Source of the DNA: Pseudomonas putida
GTDB lineage: Bacteria; Pseudomonadota; Gammaproteobacteria; Pseudomonadales; Pseudomonadaceae
Reading direction: 5' to 3'
Assembly (NCBI RefSeq): GCF_028682635.1
Contig: NZ_JANHLK010000034.1
Coordinates: 1-54,171, forward strand
Length of the DNA: 54,171 nucleotides
A model generated the notes under the pieces. It made no database searches, was not told where the DNA came from, and saw only the letters and a list, made by a program, of their open reading frames with translations. How positions within the stretch are numbered: the stretch's first letter is position 1; every line of letters starts with the position of its first letter. A program made the translations under genes and the position numbers. Positions 23,109 through 32,456 of the stretch are shown here, in pieces.

Positions 23109-23648
23109 ATGAATGACGACATCCACGAACCTTTCAAACGGCTGTTTTTCGCGCTGGACTGCGCACCCGCACTGCGCAAGGCCATCGGCCAATGGCGCAG
23201 TGCCTTGCAACTGCGTAGCGGGCGCCCGGTGCCGGTGGAAAATTTTCACCTGACCCTGAAGTTTCTCGGGGCGGTGGAGATCGCGCAGATTGCCGACATC
23301 TGCAGCGCAGCCGCGTCTGTGCGCACGCCGGGGGAACGCCTGACCGTGGAGCTGGATCGCCTGGATGTCTGGCGCAGGGCAGGGGTCCTGGTGCTGGCAC
23401 CCGAACAGGCATCGCCGGCGTTGTTACGGCTGGTGTATGACCTGGAGCAGGCCTTGTTGCCGTTTGGCCTGGAAGATGCCCCCCGGGAATTTCGCCCGCA
23501 TTTGACCCTGGCACGTGACTACCGGGCGCCGGTGCCGGAGTCCGCTACGCCACCCGAATTTTTCCTGCGTGCCGAGCGCTTCACCTTGTTCGAATCCCAC
23601 AAGGGCCGCTATCGGCCATTGGCCCAGTGGCCGTTGAGCGGTGCCTGA
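23109..23648 (+). CDS. thpR: RNA 2',3'-cyclic phosphodiesterase (LigT/ThpR)
   Basis: A 179-residue two-histidine phosphoesterase with both HxTL motifs intact: HLTL at 47-50 and HLTL at 131-134. These enzymes open 2',3'-cyclic phosphate ends of RNA to 2'-phosphates. Length matches the family. It is a single gene divergent from the 64-residue ORF. The ATG at 23109 gives the canonical RLFFALD strand near residue 11. Confidence 0.92.
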   Translation: MNDDIHEPFKRLFFALDCAPALRKAIGQWRSALQLRSGRPVPVENFHLTLKFLGAVEIAQIADICSAAASVRTPGERLTVELDRLDVWRRAGVLVLAPEQASPALLRLVYDLEQALLPFGLEDAPREFRPHLTLARDYRAPVPESATPPEFFLRAERFTLFESHKGRYRPLAQWPLSGA

Positions 23649-23649
23649 G

Positions 23650-23678
23650 CCAAAACAAAAAAGGCGCCCGAGGGCGCC
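23650..23678 (-). terminator. Intrinsic terminator of the potGHIF operon
   Basis: GGCGCCC and GGGCGCC pair around a two-base loop. On the minus strand they are followed by TTTTTTGTTTTGG, so the hairpin serves transcripts arriving from potF. The plus side has no T-tract. Confidence 0.75.
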
Positions 23679-23763
23679 AAACTTCACCTTAACCGAGGAG
23701 CCAGGTGAGGGATGCAGCGGTGGTAAGGCGCTGCATGAATATAAAAAATGTACGCAACCCCCT

Positions 23764-23848
23764 GTAGGAGCTGCCGCAGGCTGCGATCTTTTGATCTTGA
23801 TCTTGAAAAAGCAAAGATCAAAAGATCGCAGCCTGCGGCAGCTCCTAC
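23764..23848. repeat. Perfect 35-bp inverted repeat
   Basis: Arms starting GTAGGAGCTGCCGCAGGCTG are perfectly complementary over 35 bases around a 15-base centre. The same arms occur at 33808-33892. It lies between the potF stop and the terminator. Confidence 0.85.
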
Positions 23849-23858
23849 CAGAGCAGAA

Positions 23859-24956
23859 TTACTTACCCAACTTCACCTTGGTCCAACCCCGGGTCATGAT
23901 CCGCTGCACCGCAATCGGCTGGTCAGGAACGGCATACAAGGTCGCCATCACCGCTTCCGGCGGATACGAGCCCGGTTCGTTGCGAATCGCCTCATCCACC
24001 AACGGCGTCGCCGCCGAGTTGGCGTTGCTGTAGCCGATGTTGTTGGTGATCTCGGCAATGATGTCCGGGCGCATCAGGAAGTTCATGAACTGGTAGGCGT
24101 TGTCGACGTTGGCGGCATCGCGCGGGATGGCGACCATGTCGTAGAAACTGCCGGCACCTTCCTTCGGGATGCTGTAGTCGATCTTCACCTTGTTCCCGGC
24201 TTCCTCGGCGCGGGCCTTGGCCTGCAGCACGTCGCCGGAATAACCGACGGCCACGCAGATGTTGCCGTTGGCCAGGTCCGAGATGTACTTCGAGGAATGG
24301 AAATACGCCACCGACGGGCGGATTTTCATGAACAGCGCTTCGGCTTCGGCGATGTGCGCCTTGTCCTGATCGTTCACCGGGTAGCCCAGGTAGTGCAGGG
24401 CGGCCGGGATCATCTCGGTGGGCGAATCGAGGAAACTGATGCCGCAGGCCTTGAGCTTTTCCGCGTTTTCCGGCTTGAACAGCAGGTCCCAGGAGTTGGT
24501 CGGGGCGTTGGCGCCGAGCACTTCCTTGACCTTCTGCGGGTTGAAGCCGATGCCGATCGAGCCCCACATGTACGGGAAGGCGTGGGCGTTATCCGGGTCG
24601 CTGGCGGAGGCGTTTTTCAGCAGCACCGGATTGAGGTTTTTCCAGTTCGGCAGCTTCGACTTGTCCAGTTCCTGGTAGACCCCGGCCTTGATCTGCTTGG
24701 CCAGGAAGCTGTTGGACGGCACGACCAGGTCGTAGCCGGACTTGCCCGCCAGCAGGCGGGCCTCCAGGGTTTCGTTGCTGTCGAACACATCGTAGGTCAC
24801 GCGGATCCCGGTCTCGTCTTCGAACTTCCTGACGGTGTCCGGGGCAATGTAATCCGACCAGTTATAGACGCGCAGAACCTTGTCATTGGCCTGGGCGCCC
24901 GAGGCGATCGCGCCCAATAAGGACAGTGTCAGCAGAGTCCTGCCAAACATTTTCAT
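23859..24956 (-). CDS. potF: Putrescine/polyamine ABC transporter, periplasmic binding protein
   Basis: A 365-residue PotF/SpuD-type binding protein with a signal peptide (about 1-24, ending SGAQA/ND) and the family core RVYNWSDYIAPDTVRKFEDE at the mature N-terminus. GGAG eight bases before the ATG at 24956 supports this start over an upstream in-frame one at 24989. It is last in the potG-potH-potI-potF operon, 53 bases after potI, and delivers polyamine to the permeases. P. aeruginosa carries two adjacent binding proteins (spuD, spuE); only one is here. Confidence 0.9.
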   Translation of the reverse strand: MKMFGRTLLTLSLLGAIASGAQANDKVLRVYNWSDYIAPDTVRKFEDETGIRVTYDVFDSNETLEARLLAGKSGYDLVVPSNSFLAKQIKAGVYQELDKSKLPNWKNLNPVLLKNASASDPDNAHAFPYMWGSIGIGFNPQKVKEVLGANAPTNSWDLLFKPENAEKLKACGISFLDSPTEMIPAALHYLGYPVNDQDKAHIAEAEALFMKIRPSVAYFHSSKYISDLANGNICVAVGYSGDVLQAKARAEEAGNKVKIDYSIPKEGAGSFYDMVAIPRDAANVDNAYQFMNFLMRPDIIAEITNNIGYSNANSAATPLVDEAIRNEPGSYPPEAVMATLYAVPDQPIAVQRIMTRGWTKVKLGK

Positions 24957-25009
24957 CGGTACAACTCCATTCTTTTTATTCAAACGCAAAATCTGTGAAA
25001 CGCGACGGC

Positions 25010-25894
25010 CTAGGCCGTCGCTTCTACCATTTGCTTCTTAGGTTGTTGCCAGGATTCGCTCGCCGTCTGGTCCATCGCTTCCTGGATCGCTCGCTTGCGG
25101 CTGGCTTCGGCACGGCGGCTGAAGTACCAGACCATGAAGGTCACGATCGACACGGCCAACAGGATCAGGCTGGCCACGGCGTTGATCTCCGGTTTCACGC
25201 CCAGGCGCACCGCCGAGAACACTTCCATCGGCAGGGTGGTGGAGCCCGGGCCCGAGACGAAGCTCGCCAGCACCAGGTCATCCAGCGACAGGGCGAACGA
25301 CATCATGCCGCCGGCCGCCAGTGATGGCGCGATCATCGGGATGGTGATCAGGAAAAATACCTTGAACGGCTTGGCACCCAGGTCCATGGCCGCTTCTTCG
25401 ATGGACAGGTCCAGCTCGCGAAGGCGGGCGGAGACTACCACCGCAACGTAGGCGGCACAAAACGTGGTGTGGGCGATCCAGATCGTGACGATGCCACGCT
25501 CCATCGGCCAGCCAATCATCTGCGCCATGGCCACGAACAGCAGCAACAGCGACAGACCGGTGATCACTTCCGGCATCACCAGCGGCGCGGTGACCAGGCC
25601 GCCGAACAGCGTGCGGCCCTTGAAGCGGGTGACGCGCGTCAGCACGAACGCGGCCAGCGTGCCCAGTGCGACGGCGGCAATCGCGGTGTAGCAGGCGATC
25701 TCCAGGGAACGCAGCACCGAGCCCATCAGTTGCGAGTTGTCGAGCAGGCCCGCGTACCACTTGAACGACCAGCCACCCCACACCGTCACCAGCTTCGAGG
25801 CGTTGAACGAGTAGATCACCAGGATCAGCATCGGCAGGTAGATAAACGACAGGCCGAAAATCAGCATGAACTTTGAAAATCCGAAGCGTTTCAT
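25010..25894 (-). CDS. potI: Putrescine ABC transporter permease PotI
   Basis: A 294-residue inner-membrane permease with six helices and the binding-protein-dependent transport motif region (REAA-like LREL..EEAAMDLGAKPFKVF, about 165-190). The start at 25894 overlaps the potH stop by four bases. It pairs with PotH as the channel for putrescine uptake. The C-terminal tail is long, charged and Lys/Gln-rich. Confidence 0.9.
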   Translation of the reverse strand: MKRFGFSKFMLIFGLSFIYLPMLILVIYSFNASKLVTVWGGWSFKWYAGLLDNSQLMGSVLRSLEIACYTAIAAVALGTLAAFVLTRVTRFKGRTLFGGLVTAPLVMPEVITGLSLLLLFVAMAQMIGWPMERGIVTIWIAHTTFCAAYVAVVVSARLRELDLSIEEAAMDLGAKPFKVFFLITIPMIAPSLAAGGMMSFALSLDDLVLASFVSGPGSTTLPMEVFSAVRLGVKPEINAVASLILLAVSIVTFMVWYFSRRAEASRKRAIQEAMDQTASESWQQPKKQMVEATA

Positions 25895-26805
25895 CCCCGT
25901 GCCTCCATCTCTTTGGCTTGACTGCGGTTGAACAGCAGGATCGGCACAATCAGGATCAACAGCATCACCACCGCCAGGGCGGACGCCACCGGCCAGTCGC
26001 GGTTGTTGAAGAACTCCTGCCACAGCACGCGGCCGATCATCAGGGTCTCGGGACCGCCCAACAGCTCCGGAATCACGAACTCACCCACCACCGGAATAAA
26101 CACCAGCATGCAGCCTGCGATGATGCCGTTCTTGGCCAGCGGCACGGTGATTTTCCAGAAGTTGTTGAAGTTGCTCGAGCCCAGGTCGGACGCGGCTTCC
26201 AGCAGGCTGCCATCGTGCTTGACCAGGTTGGCGTACAGCGGCAGCACCATGAACGGCAGATACGCATAGACCACGCCGATATAAACAGCGGTGTTGGTGT
26301 TGAGGATCTCGATCGGGTGCGAAGTCAGCCCGGTCCACATCAGGAAACCATTGAGCAAGCCGTTGTTGCTGAGAATGCCCATCCACGCGTAAACGCGGAT
26401 CAGGATTGCGGTCCAGGTCGGCATCATGATCAACAGCAGCAGGACGTTTTGCGCTTCCTTGCTGGTCTTGGTGATGGCGTAGGCCATCGGAAAACCGATC
26501 ACCAGGCACATCAGCGTGCTGAGCAATGCAACCTTCAACGAACCGAGGTAAGCCGACAGGTACAACTCGTCTTCGCCCAGCAAGGTGTAGTTGCCGATGT
26601 TGAGCAACAGGTTGAATTTCTGCTCGGCGTAGGTGTAGATCTCCGAGTAGGGCGGAATGGCCAGGGCCGCTTCCGAGAAGCTGATCTTCATCACCAGGAA
26701 GAACGGCAACAGGAAGAACAGGCACAGCCACAGGAACGGAATGCCGATGACCAGTTTTCGTCCGCTGGGCACCAGGCGCAGCAATTGCTGATTGAAGGTT
26801 TTCAT
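25891..26805 (-). CDS. potH: Putrescine ABC transporter permease PotH
   Basis: A 304-residue permease. An N-terminal cytoplasmic stretch precedes the first helix (about 20-40) and the coupling loop LLEAASDLGSSNFNNFWKIT lies near residue 200. It overlaps the ATPase gene and potI by four bases on each side. With PotI it forms the membrane channel of the importer. Confidence 0.9.
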   Translation of the reverse strand: MKTFNQQLLRLVPSGRKLVIGIPFLWLCLFFLLPFFLVMKISFSEAALAIPPYSEIYTYAEQKFNLLLNIGNYTLLGEDELYLSAYLGSLKVALLSTLMCLVIGFPMAYAITKTSKEAQNVLLLLIMMPTWTAILIRVYAWMGILSNNGLLNGFLMWTGLTSHPIEILNTNTAVYIGVVYAYLPFMVLPLYANLVKHDGSLLEAASDLGSSNFNNFWKITVPLAKNGIIAGCMLVFIPVVGEFVIPELLGGPETLMIGRVLWQEFFNNRDWPVASALAVVMLLILIVPILLFNRSQAKEMEARG

Positions 26806-27944
26806 GCGCGCAGTACCACGCCGCTATCGTCTTCCCACCACACGTAGACCTGATCGTCCCAGGTCGGACGCGCACCACGGCGTTCGGCGTTGGCCATGAA
26901 CGATTGCACGACCTTGCCGCCCGGCAACTTGACGTAGAACACCGAGTGGCCGCCGAGGTAGGCGATGTCATGCACCTTGCCGCTGGACCAGTTGTAGCGG
27001 GCGTCCGGCTGGGTGGTGCTGACCAGCAGTTTTTCCGGGCGGATGGCGTAGGTGATCGACTTGTCCTGCACTGACGTACTGACGCCATGGCCGACGTAGA
27101 TCTTCTGCTCCAGGTCCGCGCTGTGAATGATCGCGTGGCCTTCCAGGTCTTCCACCACGGTGCCTTCGAAGGCGTTCACGTTGCCGATGAATTCGCAGAC
27201 CATGCGACTGACCGGCGCTTCATAGATGTCCACCGGGCTGCCGATCTGGGCGATCCAGCCCAGGTGCATGATCGCGATGCGCTGGGCCATGGTCATGGCT
27301 TCTTCCTGGTCGTGAGTCACCATGACGCAGGTCACGCCGACGCGCTCGATGATCTCGACCAGCTCCAGCTGCATCTGCGAGCGCAGCTTTTTATCCAGCG
27401 CGCCCATGGGTTCGTCGAGCAACAGCAGCTTCGGACGCTTGGCCAGGGAGCGGGCCAACGCCACGCGCTGACGCTGGCCGCCGGACAACTGATGGGGTTT
27501 GCGCTTGGCGTACTGGGTCATGTGCACCAGGCGCAGCATTTCTTCCACACGGGCGTCGATTTCAGCGGCGGGCAAACGATCCTGCTTGAGGCCGAAGGCG
27601 ATGTTCTGCGCCACCGTCATGTGCGGGAACAGGGCGTAGGACTGGAACATCATGTTGATCGGCCGCTCGTAGGGCGGCATGTCGGTGATGTCGACGCCGT
27701 CGAGCAGGATCCGGCCTTCGGTCGGGCGCTCGAAGCCGGCGAGCATGCGCAGCAGCGTCGATTTGCCGGAACCGGAACCACCGAGCAGGGCAAAGATCTC
27801 GCCCTGATGGATTTCCAGGGACACATCGTCCACGGCGGTGGTCTCGTCGAATTTCTTGGTGACGCGGTCGACTTTCACCAACACCTTTTTCGGTGCCTGG
27901 TGACCCTCAAGAGCCTTCCTGTAGATGCTGGAGGCGTTTGCCAT
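26802..27944 (-). CDS. potG: Putrescine ABC transporter ATPase PotG
   Basis: A 380-residue ATPase with Walker A GGSGSGKST (55-63), signature LSGGQRQR (153-160), Walker B LLLLDEP (173-179) and a C-terminal TOBE-type regulatory domain (about 285-380). GGGAG six bases before the ATG at 27944 fixes the start. It is the first gene of potGHIF. Placed beside puuD and the divergent puuA, it feeds putrescine or related amines to the gamma-glutamylation route. Confidence 0.92.
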   Translation of the reverse strand: MANASSIYRKALEGHQAPKKVLVKVDRVTKKFDETTAVDDVSLEIHQGEIFALLGGSGSGKSTLLRMLAGFERPTEGRILLDGVDITDMPPYERPINMMFQSYALFPHMTVAQNIAFGLKQDRLPAAEIDARVEEMLRLVHMTQYAKRKPHQLSGGQRQRVALARSLAKRPKLLLLDEPMGALDKKLRSQMQLELVEIIERVGVTCVMVTHDQEEAMTMAQRIAIMHLGWIAQIGSPVDIYEAPVSRMVCEFIGNVNAFEGTVVEDLEGHAIIHSADLEQKIYVGHGVSTSVQDKSITYAIRPEKLLVSTTQPDARYNWSSGKVHDIAYLGGHSVFYVKLPGGKVVQSFMANAERRGARPTWDDQVYVWWEDDSGVVLRA

Positions 27945-28304
27945 GTGAAACTCCCAACAGGTTTCAGTCGTCGGGCCAACGCGGCCTGACTTAATAGTTG
28001 ATTGCAAACCCTTGCAGTAAGGCGCCAATCAGGACGCGGTCTCTGTAGGAGCTGGCTTGCCAGCGAAGGCGGCCTTGCAGTCAACGATGATGTCGGCTGA
28101 AAGGGCCTCTTCGCTGGCAAGCCAGCTCCTACAAGGTATTGCGCATGCCTGACGGGCATTCCACTCGGGTTAATTCGGCGCCGCCGTCCTGGCTGCCTGG
28201 TAGTGCTTGTTGTTATTGCAGTGTGTTGTTTTCGCGGGCGAGAGGCGCGCAAAAGCCCGCCTGCCCGCTCGCGGGGGCAGTAAATGGTTTGATCGTTTAT
28301 GGCG
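27945..28304. other. Intergenic region between puuD and potG
   Basis: The puuD stop (28305) and the potG start flank 360 bases that carry a REPIN (28044-28133) and presumably a promoter for potGHIF. A dyad around GCCCGCCTGCCCGCTCGCGG (about 28255) is also present. No ORF is supported. Confidence 0.6.
28044..28133. repeat. REPIN
   Basis: Inverted REP pair with arms TGTAGGAGCTGGCTTGCCAG, the same family as 104-197. Confidence 0.85.
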
Positions 28305-29066
28305 TCAGCGTGAGTTACGCAGCGCCGCCCGTTGCCGGCACGCGTCGCCAAACGCCTGGAAGATCTTCAGATACGGCGGGTTGTCCAGCACCTGCCATTC
28401 CGGGTGCCATTGCACACCGAGGGCAAATGCCTTGCTGTTCTCCACCGAGACCGCTTCGATCAAGCCATCCGGCGCGAGTGCTTCGGCGCGCAGGCCGGGA
28501 GCGAGTCGGTCGATCCCTTGGCTGTGAATCGAATTGACCTGGAACACCGGCGGCAGATCCAGCGCCTGGAACACACCGCCCGGTTGCACATCGACGGCAT
28601 GGGCCGGTGCGTATTGCACCGCCAGGTCGGGATGGTTGGCCTCGCGATGATCGAGGAAGCCGGGAAGTTCATGGACCTTCTGATGCAGGCTGCCACCGAA
28701 CGCCACGTTCATCTCCTGGAAGCCGCGGCAGATGCCGAGCACGGGAACGCCAGCGGCAATGGCTGCGCGAATCAGGGGAAGGGTGGTGCGATCCCGCTGG
28801 GGATCGTGTTCCGTGCCGGGAGCGCTGTCGGGGCCTTGATAGTGGAAGGGTTCCACATTCGATGGCGAGCCGGTCAGCAACAGACCATCGAGCTGCGGTA
28901 GCAGGTCCTCGATTTCGGTCAGTTCGCCCAGGGAAGGAATGACGACAGGCAGCCCCAGTGCCGCAACGCTGACAGCACGCAAGTACTTGTCGCCGCTGAC
29001 ATGGTAGGGGTGCAGGCCAATCTGTTTGACGCATGCAGTAACGCCGATCAATGGCTTGAATGCCAT
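28305..29066 (-). CDS. puuD: Gamma-glutamyl-GABA hydrolase (PuuD/SpuA)
   Basis: A 253-residue class I glutamine-amidotransferase-like hydrolase. The nucleophile Cys113 lies in GICRGFQEMN and the His221/Glu223 pair in GVQWHPEW. It releases glutamate from gamma-glutamyl-GABA at the end of the Puu pathway. The ATG at 29066 was chosen with GAGG eight bases upstream; a GTG nine bases earlier is possible. It is divergent from puuA across a 283-base promoter region. Confidence 0.9.
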   Translation of the reverse strand: MAFKPLIGVTACVKQIGLHPYHVSGDKYLRAVSVAALGLPVVIPSLGELTEIEDLLPQLDGLLLTGSPSNVEPFHYQGPDSAPGTEHDPQRDRTTLPLIRAAIAAGVPVLGICRGFQEMNVAFGGSLHQKVHELPGFLDHREANHPDLAVQYAPAHAVDVQPGGVFQALDLPPVFQVNSIHSQGIDRLAPGLRAEALAPDGLIEAVSVENSKAFALGVQWHPEWQVLDNPPYLKIFQAFGDACRQRAALRNSR

Positions 29067-29349
29067 TTTTATCACCTCGAAGTTTCACACTTGAACGAGC
29101 TTTTCCGGAGCTTAGCCTTGTTGATTTTAATTAACAACTCTCATGTAAAAAATTCTAAACGCCGCACGTCCGAAGCTGAGGATTTACGCGTGTTCCAGGG
29201 ATGATCTGGCACTCTCGTGCCTCTGAGAGGCCCGAAAATAAACGTTTAAAGGCAAGGTGTTCGCTATTGACTTCACTTTGTCTTTCGGATTGACTGGCTA
29301 CGTGAAAGGGCGGTGAACATAATAATTAACAGTAAAAAATAGGTGCATC
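29067..29349. promoter_or_regulatory. Divergent puuD/puuA promoter region
   Basis: A 283-base AT-leaning region with several operator-like words: AATAAACGTTTAAAGG near 29237 and TGAACATAATAATTAACA near 29313, just before puuA. An inverted repeat GGCAC-N5-GTGCC lies near 29209. The PuuR-like repressor encoded at 34012 is the likely reader; no single operator can be fixed. Confidence 0.45.
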
Positions 29350-30726
29350 ATGTCGGTCCCTCTGCGTACCGTTCAACTCAACGAAGCAAACGCATTCCTT
29401 AAGAAATATCCTGAGGTTTTGTACGTCGACCTTCTGATTGCGGATATGAACGGTGTGGTGCGCGGTAAGCGCATCGAACGCACCAGTCTTCATAAGGTTT
29501 ACGAGAAAGGCATCAACCTGCCGGCGTCCCTGTTTGCCCTGGACATCAATGGCTCCACGGTGGAAAGCACCGGCCTGGGTCTGGACATCGGCGACTCCGA
29601 CCGGATCTGCTACCCGATCCCCGGCACCCTGAGCATCGAGCCATGGCAGAAGCGCCCAACCGCGCAACTGCTGATGACCATGCACGAACTCGAAGGCCAG
29701 CCATTCTTCGCCGACCCGCGGGAAGTCCTGGCCAACGTGGTGCGCAAGTTCGACGAGATGGGCCTGACCATCTGCGCCGCGTTCGAACTGGAGTTCTACC
29801 TGATCGACCAGGACAACGTGAACGGTCGTCCGCAGTCGCCACGTTCGCCGGTGTCCGGCAAGCGTCCGATGTCGACCCAGGTGTACCTGATCGACGACCT
29901 CGACGAGTACGTCGACTGCCTGCAAGACATCCTCGAAGGCGCGAAAGAGCAGGGCATCCCGGCTGACGCCATCGTCAAGGAAAGCGCCCCGGCGCAGTTC
30001 GAAGTCAACTTGCACCACGTGGCCGACCCTATAAAGGCTTGCGACTACGCGGTCCTGCTCAAGCGTCTGGTGAAAAACATCGCCTACGACCACGAGATGG
30101 ACACCACCTTCATGGCCAAGCCGTATCCGGGCCAGGCGGGTAACGGTCTGCACGTGCACATTTCGATTCTCGACAAGGAAGGCAACAACATCTTTGCCAG
30201 CGAGGATCCCGAGCAGAACGCCGCGCTGCGTCACGCGATCGGCGGTGTGCTCGAGACCCTGCCGGCGCAGATGGCGTTCCTCTGCCCGAACGTCAACTCC
30301 TACCGTCGCTTCGGTGCGCAGTTCTACGTGCCGAACTCGCCGAGCTGGGGCGTCGACAACCGTACCGTGGCGGTCCGCGTGCCAACCGGTTCACCGGATG
30401 CCGTGCGCATCGAACACCGCGTGGCCGGTGCCGACGCCAACCCGTACCTGTTGATGGCTTCGGTATTGGCCGGCGTGCACCACGGCCTGACCAACCAGAT
30501 CGAGCCGGGCGCCCCGGTGGAAGGCAACAGCTACGAGCAGAACGAGCAGAGCCTGCCGAACAACCTGCGCGATGCCCTGCGCGAGCTGGACGACAGCGAA
30601 GTCATGGCCAAGTACATCGACCCGATGTACATCGACGTGTTCGTGGCGTGCAAGGAAAGCGAGCTGGCCGAGTTCGAGAACTCCATCTCCGACCTTGAGT
30701 ACAACTGGTACTTGCATACCGTCTGA
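29350..30726 (+). CDS. puuA: Glutamate-putrescine ligase (PuuA/SpuB), glutamine synthetase family
   Basis: A 458-residue glutamine-synthetase-type ligase. It has the N-terminal beta-grasp domain and the catalytic core with FELEFYLID (metal/glutamate site), AKPYPGQAGNGLHVHIS (ATP/metal site) and NSYRRFG, NRTVAVRVP and EHRVAGADANPYL motifs. It makes gamma-glutamylputrescine from putrescine, glutamate and ATP, the first step of the Puu route. It starts a plus-strand run with puuC and puuB, although a REPIN and 187 bases separate it from puuC. Confidence 0.92.
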   Translation: MSVPLRTVQLNEANAFLKKYPEVLYVDLLIADMNGVVRGKRIERTSLHKVYEKGINLPASLFALDINGSTVESTGLGLDIGDSDRICYPIPGTLSIEPWQKRPTAQLLMTMHELEGQPFFADPREVLANVVRKFDEMGLTICAAFELEFYLIDQDNVNGRPQSPRSPVSGKRPMSTQVYLIDDLDEYVDCLQDILEGAKEQGIPADAIVKESAPAQFEVNLHHVADPIKACDYAVLLKRLVKNIAYDHEMDTTFMAKPYPGQAGNGLHVHISILDKEGNNIFASEDPEQNAALRHAIGGVLETLPAQMAFLCPNVNSYRRFGAQFYVPNSPSWGVDNRTVAVRVPTGSPDAVRIEHRVAGADANPYLLMASVLAGVHHGLTNQIEPGAPVEGNSYEQNEQSLPNNLRDALRELDDSEVMAKYIDPMYIDVFVACKESELAEFENSISDLEYNWYLHTV

Positions 30727-30749
30727 TTAGTCGGTTCAACACGATCAAA

Positions 30750-30839
30750 TGTGGGAGCGGGCTTGCTCGCGAAAGCGGAGTGTCAGGCGACATCAATATT
30801 GGATGTGCCGGCGCCTTCGCGAGCAAGCCCGCTCCCACA
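30750..30839. repeat. REPIN (TGTGGGAGCGGGCTTGCTCG type)
   Basis: Inverted pair with outer ends TGTGGGAGCGGGCTTGCTCG and CGAGCAAGCCCGCTCCCACA between puuA and puuC. It may set differential expression within the run. Confidence 0.85.
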
Positions 30840-30913
30840 GGGATCGCATTTCAAATTTGAATTGGCGGGCGTCGGCCTGACGATCACCTATTCCCCTGCG
30901 TCGAGTCACAACC

Positions 30914-32404
30914 ATGACAACTACTCGCAGCGACTGGGAGCAACGCTTCCAGTCCCTGACAATCGAAAGCCGTGCCTTCATTGACGGCCAATACTGCGCA
31001 GCCGCCAGCGGCGCGACGTTCGAATGCATCAGCCCGGTAGACGGCCGTTTCCTGGCCAACGTTGCCAGCACCGACGACGTCGATGCCAACCTGACCGTCG
31101 CCGTCGCCCGCCGCACCTTCGAATCCGGCGTCTGGTCCGGGCTGGCCCCGGCCGAGCGCAAGCGCATCCTGATCCGCTTCGCCGACCTGATCCTGGCCAA
31201 CCAGGAAGAACTGGCGCTGCTCGAAACCCTCGACATGGGCAAGCCGATCGGCGATTCGCTGGCCATCGACATTCCGGCCACCGCCAATGCGATCCGCTGG
31301 ACCGCCGAAGCCATCGACAAGATCTACGACGAAGTGGCCGCCACCCCCCACGACCAACTGGGCCTGGTGACGCGCGAAGCGGCCGGCGTAGTAGCGGCCA
31401 TCGTGCCGTGGAACTTCCCGCTGATCATGGCCAGCTGGAAATTCGCCCCGGCCCTGGCGATGGGCAACTCGTTCATCCTCAAGCCTTCGGAAAAGTCGCC
31501 GCTGACAGCCATTCGCATCGCGCAGCTGGCGCTGGATGCGGGCATCCCCAAAGGCGTGTTCAACGTGCTGCCGGGCTTCGGCCACACCGTCGGCAAGGCG
31601 CTGGCGTTGCACATGGACGTCGACGTGCTGGCCTTCACCGGCTCCACGGCGATTGCCAAGCAACTGATGATCTATGCCGGGCAAAGCAACATGAAGCGCG
31701 TCTGGGCTGAAGCCGGTGGCAAGAGCGCCAACGTGGTGTTCGCCGATGCGCCGGACTTGCGCGCCGCCGCGCAGGCCGCCGCCGGGGCCATTGCCTTCAA
31801 CCAGGGCGAGGTCTGCACCGCCGGGTCGCGTCTGCTGGTGGAGCGCTCCATCCGCGAGCAGTTCATCCCGCTGCTGGTGGAAGCCCTGCAAGGCTGGAAA
31901 CCGGGGCACGCGCTCGATCCTGCGACCACCGTCGGCGCGGTGGTGGACCAGCGTCAACTGGACAACGTGCTGCGCTACATCGACATCGGCAAGGAGCAGG
32001 GCGCCCGGTTGATCGCGGGCGGCAGCCGCACCCTCGAAGACACCGGCGGCCTCTACGTCGAGCCGGCGATTTTTGACGGCGTGACCAACGCCATGACCAT
32101 CGCCCAGGAAGAAATTTTCGGCCCGGTGTTGTCGGTGATCACCTTCGACACCCCTGAAGAAGCCCTGGCGATCGCCAACGACAGTATCTACGGACTGGCC
32201 GCCGGTGTGTGGACCAGCAACCTGAGCAGGGCCCACACCTTCGCCCGTGGCCTGCGTGCCGGCAGCATCTGGGTCAACCAGTACGACGGCGGCGACATGA
32301 CCGCGCCGTTCGGCGGGTTCAAGCAGTCGGGCAATGGCCGGGACAAATCGCTGCATGCGTTCGACAAGTACACCGAACTGAAAGCGACCTGGATCAAGCT
32401 CTAA
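30914..32404 (+). CDS. puuC: Gamma-glutamyl-gamma-aminobutyraldehyde dehydrogenase (PuuC/KauB type)
   Basis: A 496-residue NAD(P)-dependent aldehyde dehydrogenase with the general base Glu266 (WAEAGGKSANVVF) and nucleophile Cys301 (GEVCTAGSR). It oxidises the aldehyde produced by PuuB to gamma-glutamyl-GABA and may also act on other amino aldehydes. The ribosome binding site is weak (CGAGTCACAACC before ATG). Length and motifs are complete. puuB follows after 52 bases. Confidence 0.9.
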   Translation: MTTTRSDWEQRFQSLTIESRAFIDGQYCAAASGATFECISPVDGRFLANVASTDDVDANLTVAVARRTFESGVWSGLAPAERKRILIRFADLILANQEELALLETLDMGKPIGDSLAIDIPATANAIRWTAEAIDKIYDEVAATPHDQLGLVTREAAGVVAAIVPWNFPLIMASWKFAPALAMGNSFILKPSEKSPLTAIRIAQLALDAGIPKGVFNVLPGFGHTVGKALALHMDVDVLAFTGSTAIAKQLMIYAGQSNMKRVWAEAGGKSANVVFADAPDLRAAAQAAAGAIAFNQGEVCTAGSRLLVERSIREQFIPLLVEALQGWKPGHALDPATTVGAVVDQRQLDNVLRYIDIGKEQGARLIAGGSRTLEDTGGLYVEPAIFDGVTNAMTIAQEEIFGPVLSVITFDTPEEALAIANDSIYGLAAGVWTSNLSRAHTFARGLRAGSIWVNQYDGGDMTAPFGGFKQSGNGRDKSLHAFDKYTELKATWIKL

Positions 32405-32456
32405 TAACAATAAAGCGGCGGTCGCCGGCTCTTTGCGGCGGCCATCGGAGAAACTT

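Noticed and set aside
29203..29225. Sigma-54-like GGCAC...GTGCC between puuD and puuA
   Set aside because: The -12 dinucleotide is CC, or the spacing is one base short, in both orientations; sigma-54 promoters do not tolerate this. It is better read as an inverted repeat.
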